The notes beneath the pieces were generated by a model, which did not search any database, had not been told where the DNA came from, and was given only the letters and a program-made list of their open reading frames with translations. Below, one piece after another: positions 44,456 to 54,128 of a DNA stretch of 64,000 nucleotides (positions are counted from its first letter, which is position 1; the number at the start of each line of letters is the position of its first letter). The translations under genes were made by a program, and so were the position numbers. The stretch comes from JABMMZ01 sp964438995 (GTDB lineage Bacteria > Bacteroidota > Bacteroidia > NS11-12g > UBA955), in the NCBI GenBank assembly GCA_964438995.1, contig CAYTMQ010000010.1, positions 62,001-126,000 of the forward strand, given 5' to 3'.

Positions 44456-47086
44456 TTGTTTAACCTTTTTATAAGAACGAAACATCTGCATTGCTTGTTG
44501 TGGATAATACAATTATCGTGCTGCATTTTGTACACGAATACCGCAAGGGCGCAAACTATTACTCCTATAGATTCTGTACCCAAACAAAAGTTGGATACTT
44601 TCAGAATTTCAAAAGATGGTATAGAATCTATCATTGAATATAAAGCTAAAGACTCTACATACTTTGATTTAAGTGGTAAAAGAGCTTTTCTGTATGGTGA
44701 TGCAGAAGTTGTTTATGATGGTTTGAATTTAAAATCTTACTTAATAGTTGTTGATTTTAACAAAAGAGAAATGTATGCTAAGGGAAGAATAGACAGTTTA
44801 GGCAGATATGTTGATAAACCACAGTTCAACGATGGTGAGCGTGAGACCGAAGCTGATACCATGATATATAACTTCAACACAAAAAGAGGAAGAACCTATG
44901 GAATTTCGATGAAAGAAGGTGAAGGATTTATTCTGTGTAATAAGGTGTTTCGCGATAACGATAAAAGCATATATAGCGATCAAGGAAAATATACCACCTG
45001 TAACAATAGAGAACACCCTCACTTTTATCTGCAAGCTAATAACCTAAAAATCATACCTGAAAAGAAAATCATTTTTGGTCCCTCTAGCCTATTTATCGAA
45101 GGCATTCCAACTCCATTGGTTATTCCATTTGGTATTGTTCCAACAAATACTAAAAAGAAGTCTGGATTGATACCGTTTGAATATGGTAGCAGCGGTGCTT
45201 ATGGACCGTTTTTAAGAAATTTGGGTTACCACTTGGCAATAAGTGAAAAATTTGATCAGAGTTTCAGAGGCGATATTTATTTCAGAGGTAGCTGGAGATT
45301 GGCTTCTGATTCAAGGTATAAAGTTCTATATAGATACTATGGTAATTTGAACATTGAATTCTCAAAATACCTCAATGGCGAAAGAGAAGATATCGACTTT
45401 AAAACCAATAATACTAGGACATTTAGAATAGCATGGCAACATTATCAAGACCCAAAAGCAAATCCAGGTTCTGTTTTTTCGGCAAGTGTTAACATTCAAA
45501 AAAACAATGCACAACGATTGAATTCTTATAATGCCACTCAAATTACTTCGAATGAGTTTGGTTCATCAGTCTCTTATTCTAAAAAAATCATTAAAGATAA
45601 AGTGGATTTGCGCGCAAGTGCTCTGCATAGACAAAATACTCAGAATAAGGATTTTTCTATGACTTTGCCCAACTTAACCGTAAGCGTACAAAGGATAACA
45701 CCATTTTCTAAACCTGATGCTTTAGGAAAGTATAAATGGTACAAGGATTTTGGTATTAGCTATCAGATGGAGATGGAAAATAGAATCACTACAAAGGATA
45801 GTGTGTTTTTTTCGGGAAAACCTTTAGAGGGTTTTATTCCTGGATTTTCAGTTAATGTCCCCTTTAACATTGGTCCGAATGATAAATTTAAACAAGGCAT
45901 CATACACACAATCCCAATCACTCTTGGTTCTTATAAATTTATTAAGCAACATTTTTCGTTTACGCCAACTGTAAGTTACAAGGAGTTTTGGTATTTCAAT
46001 TCGATTGAAAAAACTTGGAATTCAACATTAAAGAAACTTGATACAACCTACCAGAATGGTTTTTCAAGGGCTAGTGATTATAGTGCATCCTTTGTTATTA
46101 GTACCAACGTATTTGGAACCTTTCAGTTAGCTAGCAAAAAAGTAAGTGCTATAAGACATACACTAACTCCAAACCTTGGAATGAGTTATAGACCAAATTA
46201 TAAAGATGAAAAATTTGGCTATTATAAAACTGTACAATCCGATACTACAAATAAGAAATTTGAAACTTACAGTATTTACGAAAATGCTATCAAAGGCTTT
46301 CCAAGTGGCGGTCCAAGTGGATTAATCAATTTTAGACTAGACAATATTTTACAAGCCAAAGTCCTCAAAAAAACAGATTCATCTACAAGCTATGTGAACA
46401 GCACATGGTTAGAGAACTTTACAATAGCAGGAAATTACAATTTGTTGGATACCCATTTTAATTTATCTAATATATCAGTAAATGCCTTTACTACGTTATA
46501 CAAAAAAGTAAGGATAAATGCCAATGCCAACCTCGACCCATATGCTAAGAATGGCAATACTAGAGTCAATACTTATCAATGGAAGCAAGATAAAAGAATT
46601 GGTACGTGGACTAGCGCTGGATTTTCTATGGCAACAGGCATCAATGCTGATATGTTTAGAAAGAAGAAATCTTTGGACACCACAGGAAAAATTAAATCAC
46701 AGAATGACTTAGATGAATACAATGATATGAGAATGAATCCTGACGGTTATGTTAATTTTGATTTACCATGGAGTTTAGATTTGAATTATTCATTTAATTA
46801 TACCCGAAGTTTTTACCAAACCAATTACATTCAGAATTTAACTTTAAGAGGTGATATTAATCTCTCACCTAAATGGAAAATAGGTTGCAGTACAGGTTAT
46901 AATTTTAATGAAAAGAAACTTGCTTATACACAGTTTGAAATAAGTAGAATGTTGCATTGCTGGGCTTTAAATTTTTCTTGGATACCTGATGGATACAGAA
47001 AGAGTTTTGTTTTCTCTCTTAAAGCAAACAGCAGTATTTTACAAAGTTTGAAAGTGGATAAGAAGCGCTATTGGTTTGACCAATAA
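44456..47086 (+). CDS. lptD: LPS-assembly outer-membrane protein, LptD/OstA-like
   Basis: Outer-membrane beta-barrel protein that inserts lipopolysaccharide in the outer leaflet. A signal peptide ends in TNTARAQ. An OstA-like N-terminal domain follows (residues about 60-250, with AFLYGDAEVVYDGL and TEADTMIYNFNTKRG). The long C-terminal barrel has alternating strands such as RGDIYFRGSWRL and ends WFDQ. The frame is open to an ATG at 44000, but that part lies antisense within the amidase gene, so I use TTG 44456, which directly precedes the signal peptide and follows a TAnnTTTG element. Size is 876 aa. Divergence from an amidase gene is a familiar Bacteroidota arrangement. Confidence 0.85.
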   Translation: MFNLFIRTKHLHCLLWIIQLSCCILYTNTARAQTITPIDSVPKQKLDTFRISKDGIESIIEYKAKDSTYFDLSGKRAFLYGDAEVVYDGLNLKSYLIVVDFNKREMYAKGRIDSLGRYVDKPQFNDGERETEADTMIYNFNTKRGRTYGISMKEGEGFILCNKVFRDNDKSIYSDQGKYTTCNNREHPHFYLQANNLKIIPEKKIIFGPSSLFIEGIPTPLVIPFGIVPTNTKKKSGLIPFEYGSSGAYGPFLRNLGYHLAISEKFDQSFRGDIYFRGSWRLASDSRYKVLYRYYGNLNIEFSKYLNGEREDIDFKTNNTRTFRIAWQHYQDPKANPGSVFSASVNIQKNNAQRLNSYNATQITSNEFGSSVSYSKKIIKDKVDLRASALHRQNTQNKDFSMTLPNLTVSVQRITPFSKPDALGKYKWYKDFGISYQMEMENRITTKDSVFFSGKPLEGFIPGFSVNVPFNIGPNDKFKQGIIHTIPITLGSYKFIKQHFSFTPTVSYKEFWYFNSIEKTWNSTLKKLDTTYQNGFSRASDYSASFVISTNVFGTFQLASKKVSAIRHTLTPNLGMSYRPNYKDEKFGYYKTVQSDTTNKKFETYSIYENAIKGFPSGGPSGLINFRLDNILQAKVLKKTDSSTSYVNSTWLENFTIAGNYNLLDTHFNLSNISVNAFTTLYKKVRINANANLDPYAKNGNTRVNTYQWKQDKRIGTWTSAGFSMATGINADMFRKKKSLDTTGKIKSQNDLDEYNDMRMNPDGYVNFDLPWSLDLNYSFNYTRSFYQTNYIQNLTLRGDINLSPKWKIGCSTGYNFNEKKLAYTQFEISRMLHCWALNFSWIPDGYRKSFVFSLKANSSILQSLKVDKKRYWFDQ

Positions 47087-47087
47087 A

Positions 47088-50000
47088 TTATCTAATCACA
47101 TGGATGACTCCATTGATTCTTTGGTTCCCAGTTTTAGAATTCTTGCTTTCAACATCAATGATGTAATAATAAACTCCTGAAGGTACATTTGCGCCTAAAT
47201 TGTTTACTTTTCCATTCCAGCAGTTTAAAGGCAAGTTCCCTAGAAAAACTTGCTCACCCCATCTGTTGTATATGGTAATTTTTATAACATCACAATTTGG
47301 TGTAATGCCCCCAACTGTATAACAATCATTTGTATTATCCTCATTAGGTGTAAATACATTTGGAATTTTTATGGACGTTAAAGGATCACCATGCAAGCTG
47401 ATAATAACACTTTGAGTGTCGACGCAACCACTTACAGGATGTTTTACTTTTAGTACCGTTTTGAAGTCGCCGTTTTTAACAAATTCATGTTTCGGATTGT
47501 CTTCAAAAACTGGATTTGTAGTATCGCCAAAATCCCATTCTGGATTGCTAGCATTTTCAGATTTATTGGTAAATTCAAATTCTCTGCTGCACTCTTTGGT
47601 TGAGTATTCAAACAATGCTTTAGGCATTTCAAGTACTTCAATAATTGTTGAATCAGACTCACTGATGTTGCAAGAAAAAGAATCAATTGTGGTTAATTTT
47701 ACTTTGTATTTTCCTGGTATAGTGTACGTATGAGCAGGATTTCTTGAAGTATCAATTGGCGAACCATCTCCAAAATCCCACAAATACACTCTTGCTTTTT
47801 TACTTTTATTGATGAAAGTTACATTCAAAGGTTCACAACCTTTTTTTGGTGTTGCAATGAATTCTGCATCTACATCAAAATTGATTTGAAAATCTATTTT
47901 GAAAGAGGCATTGCTGCATCTCGGACTTAAATTGGTTTTAAAGGGAGCGTTTGCTGTTACTGGGAAATCGTTGAAGTGTTGATTCGGTCCGGGACAGCTT
48001 GAACAAACAGATTGATATACTACTCCTCTTTTATCAAACCTTGAAGTACCTCCATCAACATGGTCTTCCGTTTGATTGCCTCCATAATATGTAGCATATA
48101 ATAGGTTTGTAGCATCTTTGTTAAGTACCAATAAATAAAAGTCTTGATTGTCTGTAGTACTCTGCAAGGCATCACTGGTAACTTGTAAATTTTCTGTTGT
48201 TAGAGGATGCAAAGTGCCATCGGTAATAGGACTTCCCCAACCAGAAAAGTAAATATTGTTACACTTATCTACTAAAAAAGCAGATGGTGAAATTTCTGGA
48301 TCGAATGTTTTATAACCAAATGTTGTCGCTAGATTGATATTTGAAATGTTAGGCGAGAATCTTACGATAAACTGACCAGTATTGTTTTTGCCATAGGTAT
48401 TTGCAGTTCTATTTATACTGCCTTCGGTCTGACCAGCGGCGTAAATTTGACCATTGGCATCAATATCTAAGAAATAGATTTGATCGTATTGAGAAGTGCC
48501 GAAATAACTGCTGCCAAGCAATACACCATGCTTGTCCATTTTAGCAACAAAACCGTCGGCATCTCCACCTAAAAAAGAATTTTTATGACCATTAACTGAA
48601 AAGGCCATTGCATTGCTAACAGTTCCGCCGCCCACGTACACAAAAGTATCATACAAACGTATAGAATACATTGCATCGTCATTGTTGCCTCCCAAAAATG
48701 TACTGAACCTCAAACTATCGAGTTCACTATTTAAACTGAAAACACATCCATCTTGAAAGGAAGATCTCGATGACTGTATGGCATTTTTAGTAGGAAAATT
48801 GACACTGTAGGTTGTTGATGCAACATAGACATTGTCATCTTTATCTACTACAATGTCGCCTCTAAAATCGTCAGCATAATTGTATCTAAGTGACCGAGTA
48901 TTTAAGCCATCAAACTCGCTTCCACCCATTAATGTAGAAGCCAGTAAATCAGAACCATCTTCTTTTAACTTAATTATGAAAATGTCAGTTTTACCATTAA
49001 AAGTCAAATCATATCCAACAGTATCCATAGGAAAATCAGGAGAATAGCAGGTGCCCATAACAAGTAAGTTGTCTTGATTGTCTACAACCAAAGAATGGGG
49101 ATATTCGTCTCTACTACCTCCTAAATAGGTGCTATAAAGTAATGTTGTTCCAGCACTGTCGTATTTATTGATACCAATATCGCATGGTAAATTTGCAGGT
49201 GATTGCCCTATACCTCCTGCATAGGTTACCTGAAATGCACCAGTGGTAACAGGAAAAGGTCCTCCGTTGGTTCCAGTTCCTCCATCAACAATTCCACCTG
49301 CATATAAGTGCGATTTTGAATCGTATGTGGAAGTAAACCCAAAATTATCACCAAAGCTCCCACTATATGTAGAAAATACAAGTTTAGGGTCAATAATTAA
49401 ATCATAAGCAGGGTTATAATTGCCAAGCTTAAATGATACAATCTGATTTTTTGATTGGTTGCTAAGTTTGAATGCGCAATTCACTTTAATGGTATCCCCA
49501 TTGATGATTTGAAATGCATAAGGCTCTTCCTCCTCAATAGTTCCAAGAGAAGTGGTTAGCACCAATTTTTTATTGATGATTTTAAGTGAATTTAGATATT
49601 TGTATTGAATCTGAATGTTGTCTGGATTGGCGCCTGTCTTAACAATATAGTTGTGCTTGACATCATTATATCCTGCAAATATTTGCCAATCGATACCATT
49701 GTAAAAGTTCTTATATGTGATTTGGTAGTAGGCATTCAATCCTAAAGCCCAATCTTTTCTATTGTTCCCTTTGTAAAAGTTATAGGTTGTTGAAGACTTG
49801 TATTCTGGTAGAATGTCACAAATATTGCTATTGAGAAATTCAATGTCAACTCTGTGGTATTTAAGTGTAAAATCGTGTTTAAGGGTTTTATATCTGTGAA
49901 AATGGTGCCAAGCACTGTCCATAGCCACTTGATCTTTGAACAACAATGTCAAGCCATTTTTGGTGTAATATGATGTTGTACCATAAGATTGTTTGGTATA

Positions 50001-50135
50001 CGTAACGAAGTCGGGAAGTCGACCTTTGTTCTCTAAAAGGAGTGCTTGTGCCCTTGAATTTTGAAAAATACAAATTAACAGAGTGAATAAAGCACTCTTA
50101 TAGAGAAAATTAATATTGGTCTTTTCCTTACTCAA
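47088..50135 (-). CDS. Large secreted SBBP/PKD-repeat protein with T9SS-type C-terminal domain
   Basis: Exported cell-surface or secreted protein of 1015 aa. A signal peptide ends at NSRAQ. The N-terminal DUF7948-like region (LLLENKGRLPDFV) is followed by SBBP-type beta-propeller repeats containing YSTYLGGSRDEYPHS, STLMGGSEFDG and STFLGGNNDDA. Two PKD-like domains lie near residues 760-920 (VYLWDFGDGSP, PEWDFGDT). The last 90 residues form the gliding-motility-associated domain: PNVFTPNEDNTND, ITIYNRWGEQVF, CWNGK, VPSGVYYYIIDV. This tail directs export by the type IX system. The start is TTG, 27 bp downstream of a TATCTTTG element. Confidence 0.92.
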   Translation of the reverse strand: MSKEKTNINFLYKSALFTLLICIFQNSRAQALLLENKGRLPDFVTYTKQSYGTTSYYTKNGLTLLFKDQVAMDSAWHHFHRYKTLKHDFTLKYHRVDIEFLNSNICDILPEYKSSTTYNFYKGNNRKDWALGLNAYYQITYKNFYNGIDWQIFAGYNDVKHNYIVKTGANPDNIQIQYKYLNSLKIINKKLVLTTSLGTIEEEEPYAFQIINGDTIKVNCAFKLSNQSKNQIVSFKLGNYNPAYDLIIDPKLVFSTYSGSFGDNFGFTSTYDSKSHLYAGGIVDGGTGTNGGPFPVTTGAFQVTYAGGIGQSPANLPCDIGINKYDSAGTTLLYSTYLGGSRDEYPHSLVVDNQDNLLVMGTCYSPDFPMDTVGYDLTFNGKTDIFIIKLKEDGSDLLASTLMGGSEFDGLNTRSLRYNYADDFRGDIVVDKDDNVYVASTTYSVNFPTKNAIQSSRSSFQDGCVFSLNSELDSLRFSTFLGGNNDDAMYSIRLYDTFVYVGGGTVSNAMAFSVNGHKNSFLGGDADGFVAKMDKHGVLLGSSYFGTSQYDQIYFLDIDANGQIYAAGQTEGSINRTANTYGKNNTGQFIVRFSPNISNINLATTFGYKTFDPEISPSAFLVDKCNNIYFSGWGSPITDGTLHPLTTENLQVTSDALQSTTDNQDFYLLVLNKDATNLLYATYYGGNQTEDHVDGGTSRFDKRGVVYQSVCSSCPGPNQHFNDFPVTANAPFKTNLSPRCSNASFKIDFQINFDVDAEFIATPKKGCEPLNVTFINKSKKARVYLWDFGDGSPIDTSRNPAHTYTIPGKYKVKLTTIDSFSCNISESDSTIIEVLEMPKALFEYSTKECSREFEFTNKSENASNPEWDFGDTTNPVFEDNPKHEFVKNGDFKTVLKVKHPVSGCVDTQSVIISLHGDPLTSIKIPNVFTPNEDNTNDCYTVGGITPNCDVIKITIYNRWGEQVFLGNLPLNCWNGKVNNLGANVPSGVYYYIIDVESKNSKTGNQRINGVIHVIR

Positions 50136-50161
50136 TCTATGTTTAGGTACCCTTTTACATA

Positions 50162-50169
50162 CAAAGATA
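50162..50169 (-). promoter_or_regulatory. Candidate -7 element TATCTTTG for the SBBP protein gene
   Basis: On the minus strand TATCTTTG followed by T matches TAnnTTTGY, 26 bp before the TTG start at 50135. No TTG at the expected upstream distance was seen, so it is a half-supported promoter. Confidence 0.35.
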
Positions 50170-50222
50170 CAGAATTTAATATTTTAGTTGCCTTTAGCCA
50201 TTAAAAAATGACGAATACAAAG

Positions 50223-50230
50223 TATTTTTG
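50223..50230 (+). promoter_or_regulatory. Candidate -7 element TATTTTTG for lysS
   Basis: TATTTTTG followed by C matches TAnnTTTGY, 19 bp before the lysS ATG. The upstream half-site is unclear (nearest TTG about 32 bp away). Confidence 0.4.
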
Positions 50231-50249
50231 CAGTCCAATTTAAAATTTA

Positions 50250-51758
50250 ATGTCAGAATTAAACGAACTTCAATTACAACGCAGACACAAATTAGAAGAA
50301 ATCAAAGCTATGGGTATCAATCCATACCCTGCAGAATTGTGGGATGTAAATGCCACTGCTGAAGAAATACTATCTCAATTTGATGTAGAGAAAAACAACT
50401 ATCAAGCTGTATCAGTCGCAGGTCGAATAATGAGCTTGCAACCAAAAGGTAAAGTTTGCTTTGTGAAGATTCAAGACTATACTGGCAGAATTCAATTGTA
50501 TATTGGCAGAGACAATCTGTGCCCTGAAGAAGACAAATCAATGTTTGATCAATTGGTGTTGCATCTTTTGGATATTGGTGATATTGTCGGCATTAAAGGA
50601 GAAGTATTCATAACAAAAACCGGCGAAACTACTATTAGGGTTAAAGAACTGAAATTGTTGTCAAAATCGCTAAATCCTTTGCCAGTAGTGAAAGAGAAAG
50701 ATGGCGTTTTATTTGATGCATTTAGCGATCCTGAGTTGAGGTATAGAATGCGTTATGTGGATCTGATTGTAAATAGTCATGTAAAAGAAACATTTATTAA
50801 GAGAACTAAAGTCGTTCAATCTCTTAGAAATACATTTAATAACAGTGGTTATTTAGAAGTGGAAACCCCAATTCTACAGGCCATTCATGGCGGTGCAGCA
50901 GCTCGTCCATTTGTTACCCATCACAATGCATTAGATATGCCGTTGTTTTTGAGAATTGCCAATGAATTGTATTTAAAAAGACTAATAGTTGGTGGTTTTG
51001 ATGGTGTATATGAATTCGCTAAGAATTTTAGAAACGAAGGAATTGACCGAACACACAACCCTGAATTTACAGGCTTGGAAATATATGTTGCATACAAAGA
51101 TTACAATTGGATGATGGATTATACCGAAACCATGTTAGAAAATGTGGCAATGGATGTTAATGGAACTACTGATGTAAAAGTAGGAGACAAAGTAATCAGC
51201 TTTGCTAAGCCTTACAAACGTATCACCATGTTTGATGCTATCAAAGAACATACTGGTATCGATATTTCTCAAATGGATGAAGATGCTTTGAGAGCAACTT
51301 GTCAAAAGCTTGGTATTAAAACAGATGCCAGTATGGGTAAAGGCAAGTTAATTGACGAAATTTTTGGTGAGAAATGCGAGAAGCATTGCATACAACCTAC
51401 TTTCATTACCGATTACCCAATTGAAATGAGTCCACTAACTAAAAAGCACAGAAGTGTTGAAGGTTTGGTTGAACGTTTTGAATTGTTTGTAAATGGCAAA
51501 GAAATCGCAAATGCATATACCGAGTTAAACGACCCTATCGATCAAAGAGAACGTTTTGAAGAGCAATTGAAATTGGCAGGTAGAGGAGATGATGAAGCAA
51601 TGCCATTAGACGAGGATTTCCTAAGAGCCTTAGAATACGGCATGCCTCCAACTGCTGGTTTGGGTATCGGTATCGACAGATTGACGATGCTTATGACAGA
51701 TCAGGCTAGCATTCAGGAAGTATTGTTCTTCCCTCAAATGCGCCCTGAGAACAATTAA
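50250..51758 (+). CDS. lysS: Lysyl-tRNA synthetase, class II
   Basis: Charges tRNA-Lys. The N-terminal OB-fold anticodon-binding domain (about residues 55-155) has VAGRIMSLQPKGKVCF and IQLYIGRDN. Class II motif 2 is FRNEGIDRTHNPEFTGLE, and motif 3 is GLGIGIDRLTMLMT near the C-terminus, followed by VLFFPQMRPE. Length (502 aa) is normal for bacterial LysS. It is transcribed divergently from the SBBP gene. The gene stands alone, with a 155-bp gap to the next, convergent gene. Confidence 0.97.
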   Translation: MSELNELQLQRRHKLEEIKAMGINPYPAELWDVNATAEEILSQFDVEKNNYQAVSVAGRIMSLQPKGKVCFVKIQDYTGRIQLYIGRDNLCPEEDKSMFDQLVLHLLDIGDIVGIKGEVFITKTGETTIRVKELKLLSKSLNPLPVVKEKDGVLFDAFSDPELRYRMRYVDLIVNSHVKETFIKRTKVVQSLRNTFNNSGYLEVETPILQAIHGGAAARPFVTHHNALDMPLFLRIANELYLKRLIVGGFDGVYEFAKNFRNEGIDRTHNPEFTGLEIYVAYKDYNWMMDYTETMLENVAMDVNGTTDVKVGDKVISFAKPYKRITMFDAIKEHTGIDISQMDEDALRATCQKLGIKTDASMGKGKLIDEIFGEKCEKHCIQPTFITDYPIEMSPLTKKHRSVEGLVERFELFVNGKEIANAYTELNDPIDQRERFEEQLKLAGRGDDEAMPLDEDFLRALEYGMPPTAGLGIGIDRLTMLMTDQASIQEVLFFPQMRPENN

Positions 51759-51913
51759 TCTTTCTGATTAACTTCTAAATTTTATGGCTCAATAATACTA
51801 TGATTTTTTAAAGGTCTTATCATTATTGTTTCCGTCTTTAAATGTTCATTTTCAAGAGTAAATCAATTATTCAATTCACACTTGAAATAAGAAAAGATTT
51901 TAAATATGTTGGT
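51759..51913 (+). other. Intergenic gap between convergent lysS and lipoprotein genes
   Basis: The only convergent junction in the window with real space. A small inverted repeat TTAATC/GATTAA (51755-51760 and 51766-51771) overlaps the lysS stop but has no T-tract, so I do not call it a terminator. Nothing else is recognised. Confidence 0.3.
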
Positions 51914-53332
51914 TTATTTTTCGTATGCCCCAATGTCTGGAGTTGAACCTCTAGAATTTTCCTCTAAATCTGTAAGGGTTGCTGTAACAGGGTTAGCTTT
52001 ATCAATAGCTGGTGAACCTGCTTTCAACTTTAAATTCAATCTTGAAAGGTCCTCAAACATCGGATCTTTATTTCGAATGTTGGAAGTTCCACCCAAATCT
52101 GCTTTTGATTTATAAATAGAGAATTCTAAGTTAGATTTTTTAACTTGAGAATCAGCCGTTACATCAAAACCGATCTCACTGTCTATTGGTCCCCAAATGA
52201 TGGAATTTTTAATATCAAAACTTAATTCATAAGTTTTAATGATTTGCTTTTTGTCGTTTCTAAGGATGTTGTTATAGATAACATGAGGATCTCTTCTGCC
52301 ATTGCCAGGATTGTAAAAGGTACAATTGTTAATGAGATAATCTCCGCCATAATAACCAATAAAGGTATACAGTCCGCAGTTGCCTATAACTGAATTTTCC
52401 ATGAGTATGGATGCAGTCTGTCCAAGAACACCATAAGCACTCATGTTTTTTATAATAGTATTGCTTATTACTAAGTTTCTAGTGCCACTTTCTGGCAAAG
52501 AATCAACAACAATTCCAACAATGGCATTTTTTATTACAGCATGCTTTATTTCATTGTTTACACTGCCTCTATAGAATCTTAAACCTCGCCACTGACCGGG
52601 TTTATCTTGAAAATTGTTATCCAATCTATCGCCTTCAAAAACTACTGGGTCAGATTTGGTGCCATTGATTTTTAAAGTTCCTAGAACATTGATAGCACTG
52701 ATGTTAAACTTCTTTTTTGCTGTATCAACAAACACAGAATTAGTGGTACTGTAAAAATGAAGTCCAGGTCCAATATTTAATATTGCACCATCATCAACAA
52801 AGATTGAGTTGACAATGACATAAGGTTTGTCTTTTAAATTCAAAGTGGTATTGCCTTTAAATACACTATCTCTAAAATAATAGGCATCCCAACCATAAGC
52901 AGCCAATTGCACATACTGTCTATTGCCATTGGTCTCAAACTCTATACTATCTCTTACAATTGCTGGTTGCGTTTGATTGTTTGCATCTAGACTCGCTTCT
53001 ACAAATACCCAAGCACTATCTAATGGCAAAACTTCAATGTCTTTAATTGTTCTGCCAGTCATACCATCAACATTGATTTTAAAAGAAGAGGTACTACCTC
53101 CCATTAATCTAGCATTGATAATAACTTTTTCTTTGTAAGGATTCCTTAGCATAAATCTTTTATTGACAGATCTAGGATAAGAAGAATTGGGCAATCTGGT
53201 GAAAATGGTGTCGAAATAAACTGTGTCTTGAGAGAAATTTAAGGTACCTGGATCAGAAAGAATTTTGTCATCTTTTCTGCAGGCAACTAGTCCTAGTAGC
53301 AACAATAGAAATAATGTGGTCTTGTTAAACAT
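51914..53332 (-). CDS. Lipoprotein with right-handed parallel beta-helix
   Basis: Predicted cell-surface or periplasmic lipoprotein of 472 aa. The signal ends in the lipobox LLGLVAC (Cys18). The first 150 residues are beta-rich (DTVYFDTIFTRLPNS, RDSIEFETNGNRQYV). From about 165 the protein has the short repeating turns of a pectate-lyase-like beta-helix (VNSIFVDDGAILNIGPGL, VISNTIIKNMSAYGV, ILMENSVIGNCG). The C-terminus has LKAGSPAIDKA and STPDIGAYE, the anchor-type end frequent in such proteins. No catalytic residues are obvious, so it may bind rather than cleave. A TATCTTTG on the minus strand at 53340-53347 lies just before its ATG. Confidence 0.87.
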   Translation of the reverse strand: MFNKTTLFLLLLLGLVACRKDDKILSDPGTLNFSQDTVYFDTIFTRLPNSSYPRSVNKRFMLRNPYKEKVIINARLMGGSTSSFKINVDGMTGRTIKDIEVLPLDSAWVFVEASLDANNQTQPAIVRDSIEFETNGNRQYVQLAAYGWDAYYFRDSVFKGNTTLNLKDKPYVIVNSIFVDDGAILNIGPGLHFYSTTNSVFVDTAKKKFNISAINVLGTLKINGTKSDPVVFEGDRLDNNFQDKPGQWRGLRFYRGSVNNEIKHAVIKNAIVGIVVDSLPESGTRNLVISNTIIKNMSAYGVLGQTASILMENSVIGNCGLYTFIGYYGGDYLINNCTFYNPGNGRRDPHVIYNNILRNDKKQIIKTYELSFDIKNSIIWGPIDSEIGFDVTADSQVKKSNLEFSIYKSKADLGGTSNIRNKDPMFEDLSRLNLKLKAGSPAIDKANPVTATLTDLEENSRGSTPDIGAYEK

Positions 53333-53339
53333 TAAAAAA

Positions 53340-53347
53340 CAAAGATA
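53340..53347 (-). promoter_or_regulatory. Candidate -7 element TATCTTTG for the beta-helix lipoprotein
   Basis: On the minus strand TATCTTTG followed by T ends 7 bp before the ATG at 53332, which would give a nearly leaderless transcript. No upstream TTG at standard spacing. The remaining gap 53348-53425 holds nothing I recognise. Confidence 0.3.
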
Positions 53348-53425
53348 AGTAAAGTATATAAATTACCCCACTTGAACGTATGTGTCGCTTAAAAATTGTT
53401 TGTTTTAATTAGTCTTACAATAAAA

Positions 53426-54127
53426 TTACTTTTTCGGTCCTTTAGGTTGAAGAGGCCTTACCTCTAAATTCACTTGATGAAAATTGTCAGGCGTCTTTAA
53501 AGCGTATAGCATCATGCCGGCTACGTCTTCTGGCATCAGCATATAATCATGTGGTTGAATGTTCGGACTGTTTCTAAAAAAGTCGGTTTTAACACTGCCA
53601 GGATAAACACAAGTTACTTTGATTTTAAAATCTCTTAGCTCTCTCCATAAACTTTCACTAAAGCCTTTAACAGCCCATTTTGTAGCACAATAACCACTAA
53701 CCATTGGCATACCCTCTAAACCAGCTGTACTTGCAATATTGATGATGTGGCCTATGCCTTGATTTTTCATTGCAGGTACTGCTAATCGTGTGCAGTAAAA
53801 CATACCATTAACATTGGTCTGCATCATTTCGTCCCACTCGCTTAAAGGCAAATCTTCAACATTACCAAAATAACCAAGTCCAGCATTGTTAATTAGAATA
53901 TGTATGTGTTGATTGGTCTTTGAATATATTAGGTCGAAAGCAGCATTTACTGATTCAATTTGCCTTACATCAGTTGGAATAAAATGGTAATTAGAGTGAT
54001 TGGTATTGAAATTATTTCTCCCTAATCCAAATACTATTGCACCTTCGTCTAATAACTGTCTGCAAAGGGCCTCACCAATACCTTTGCTTACACCTGTCAC
54101 AACTGCTATTTTTCCTTTTAAATCCAT
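53426..54127 (-). CDS. Short-chain dehydrogenase/reductase
   Basis: NAD(P)-dependent SDR of 233 aa. The cofactor motif is VTGVSKGIGEA at the N-terminus. NNAGLGYFG follows, and the catalytic Ser-Tyr-Lys set is in IASTAGL and GYCATKWAVKG. VYPGSVKTDF is the usual segment after the active site. It is the last gene of the kynU-prmA-SDR operon, starting 1 bp after prmA. The substrate is unknown, and its link to kynurenine metabolism or ribosome modification is only positional. Confidence 0.92.
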   Translation of the reverse strand: MDLKGKIAVVTGVSKGIGEALCRQLLDEGAIVFGLGRNNFNTNHSNYHFIPTDVRQIESVNAAFDLIYSKTNQHIHILINNAGLGYFGNVEDLPLSEWDEMMQTNVNGMFYCTRLAVPAMKNQGIGHIINIASTAGLEGMPMVSGYCATKWAVKGFSESLWRELRDFKIKVTCVYPGSVKTDFFRNSPNIQPHDYMLMPEDVAGMMLYALKTPDNFHQVNLEVRPLQPKGPKK

Positions 54128-54128
54128 A

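Noticed and set aside
44395..44634. An 80-codon upstream extension of the amidase frame
   Set aside because: It would place a clear signal peptide internally and overlap the lptD start region; ATG 44394 fits better.
51755..51771. Inverted repeat TTAATC/GATTAA as a lysS terminator
   Set aside because: Six AT-rich pairs, overlaps the stop codon and lacks a T-tract.
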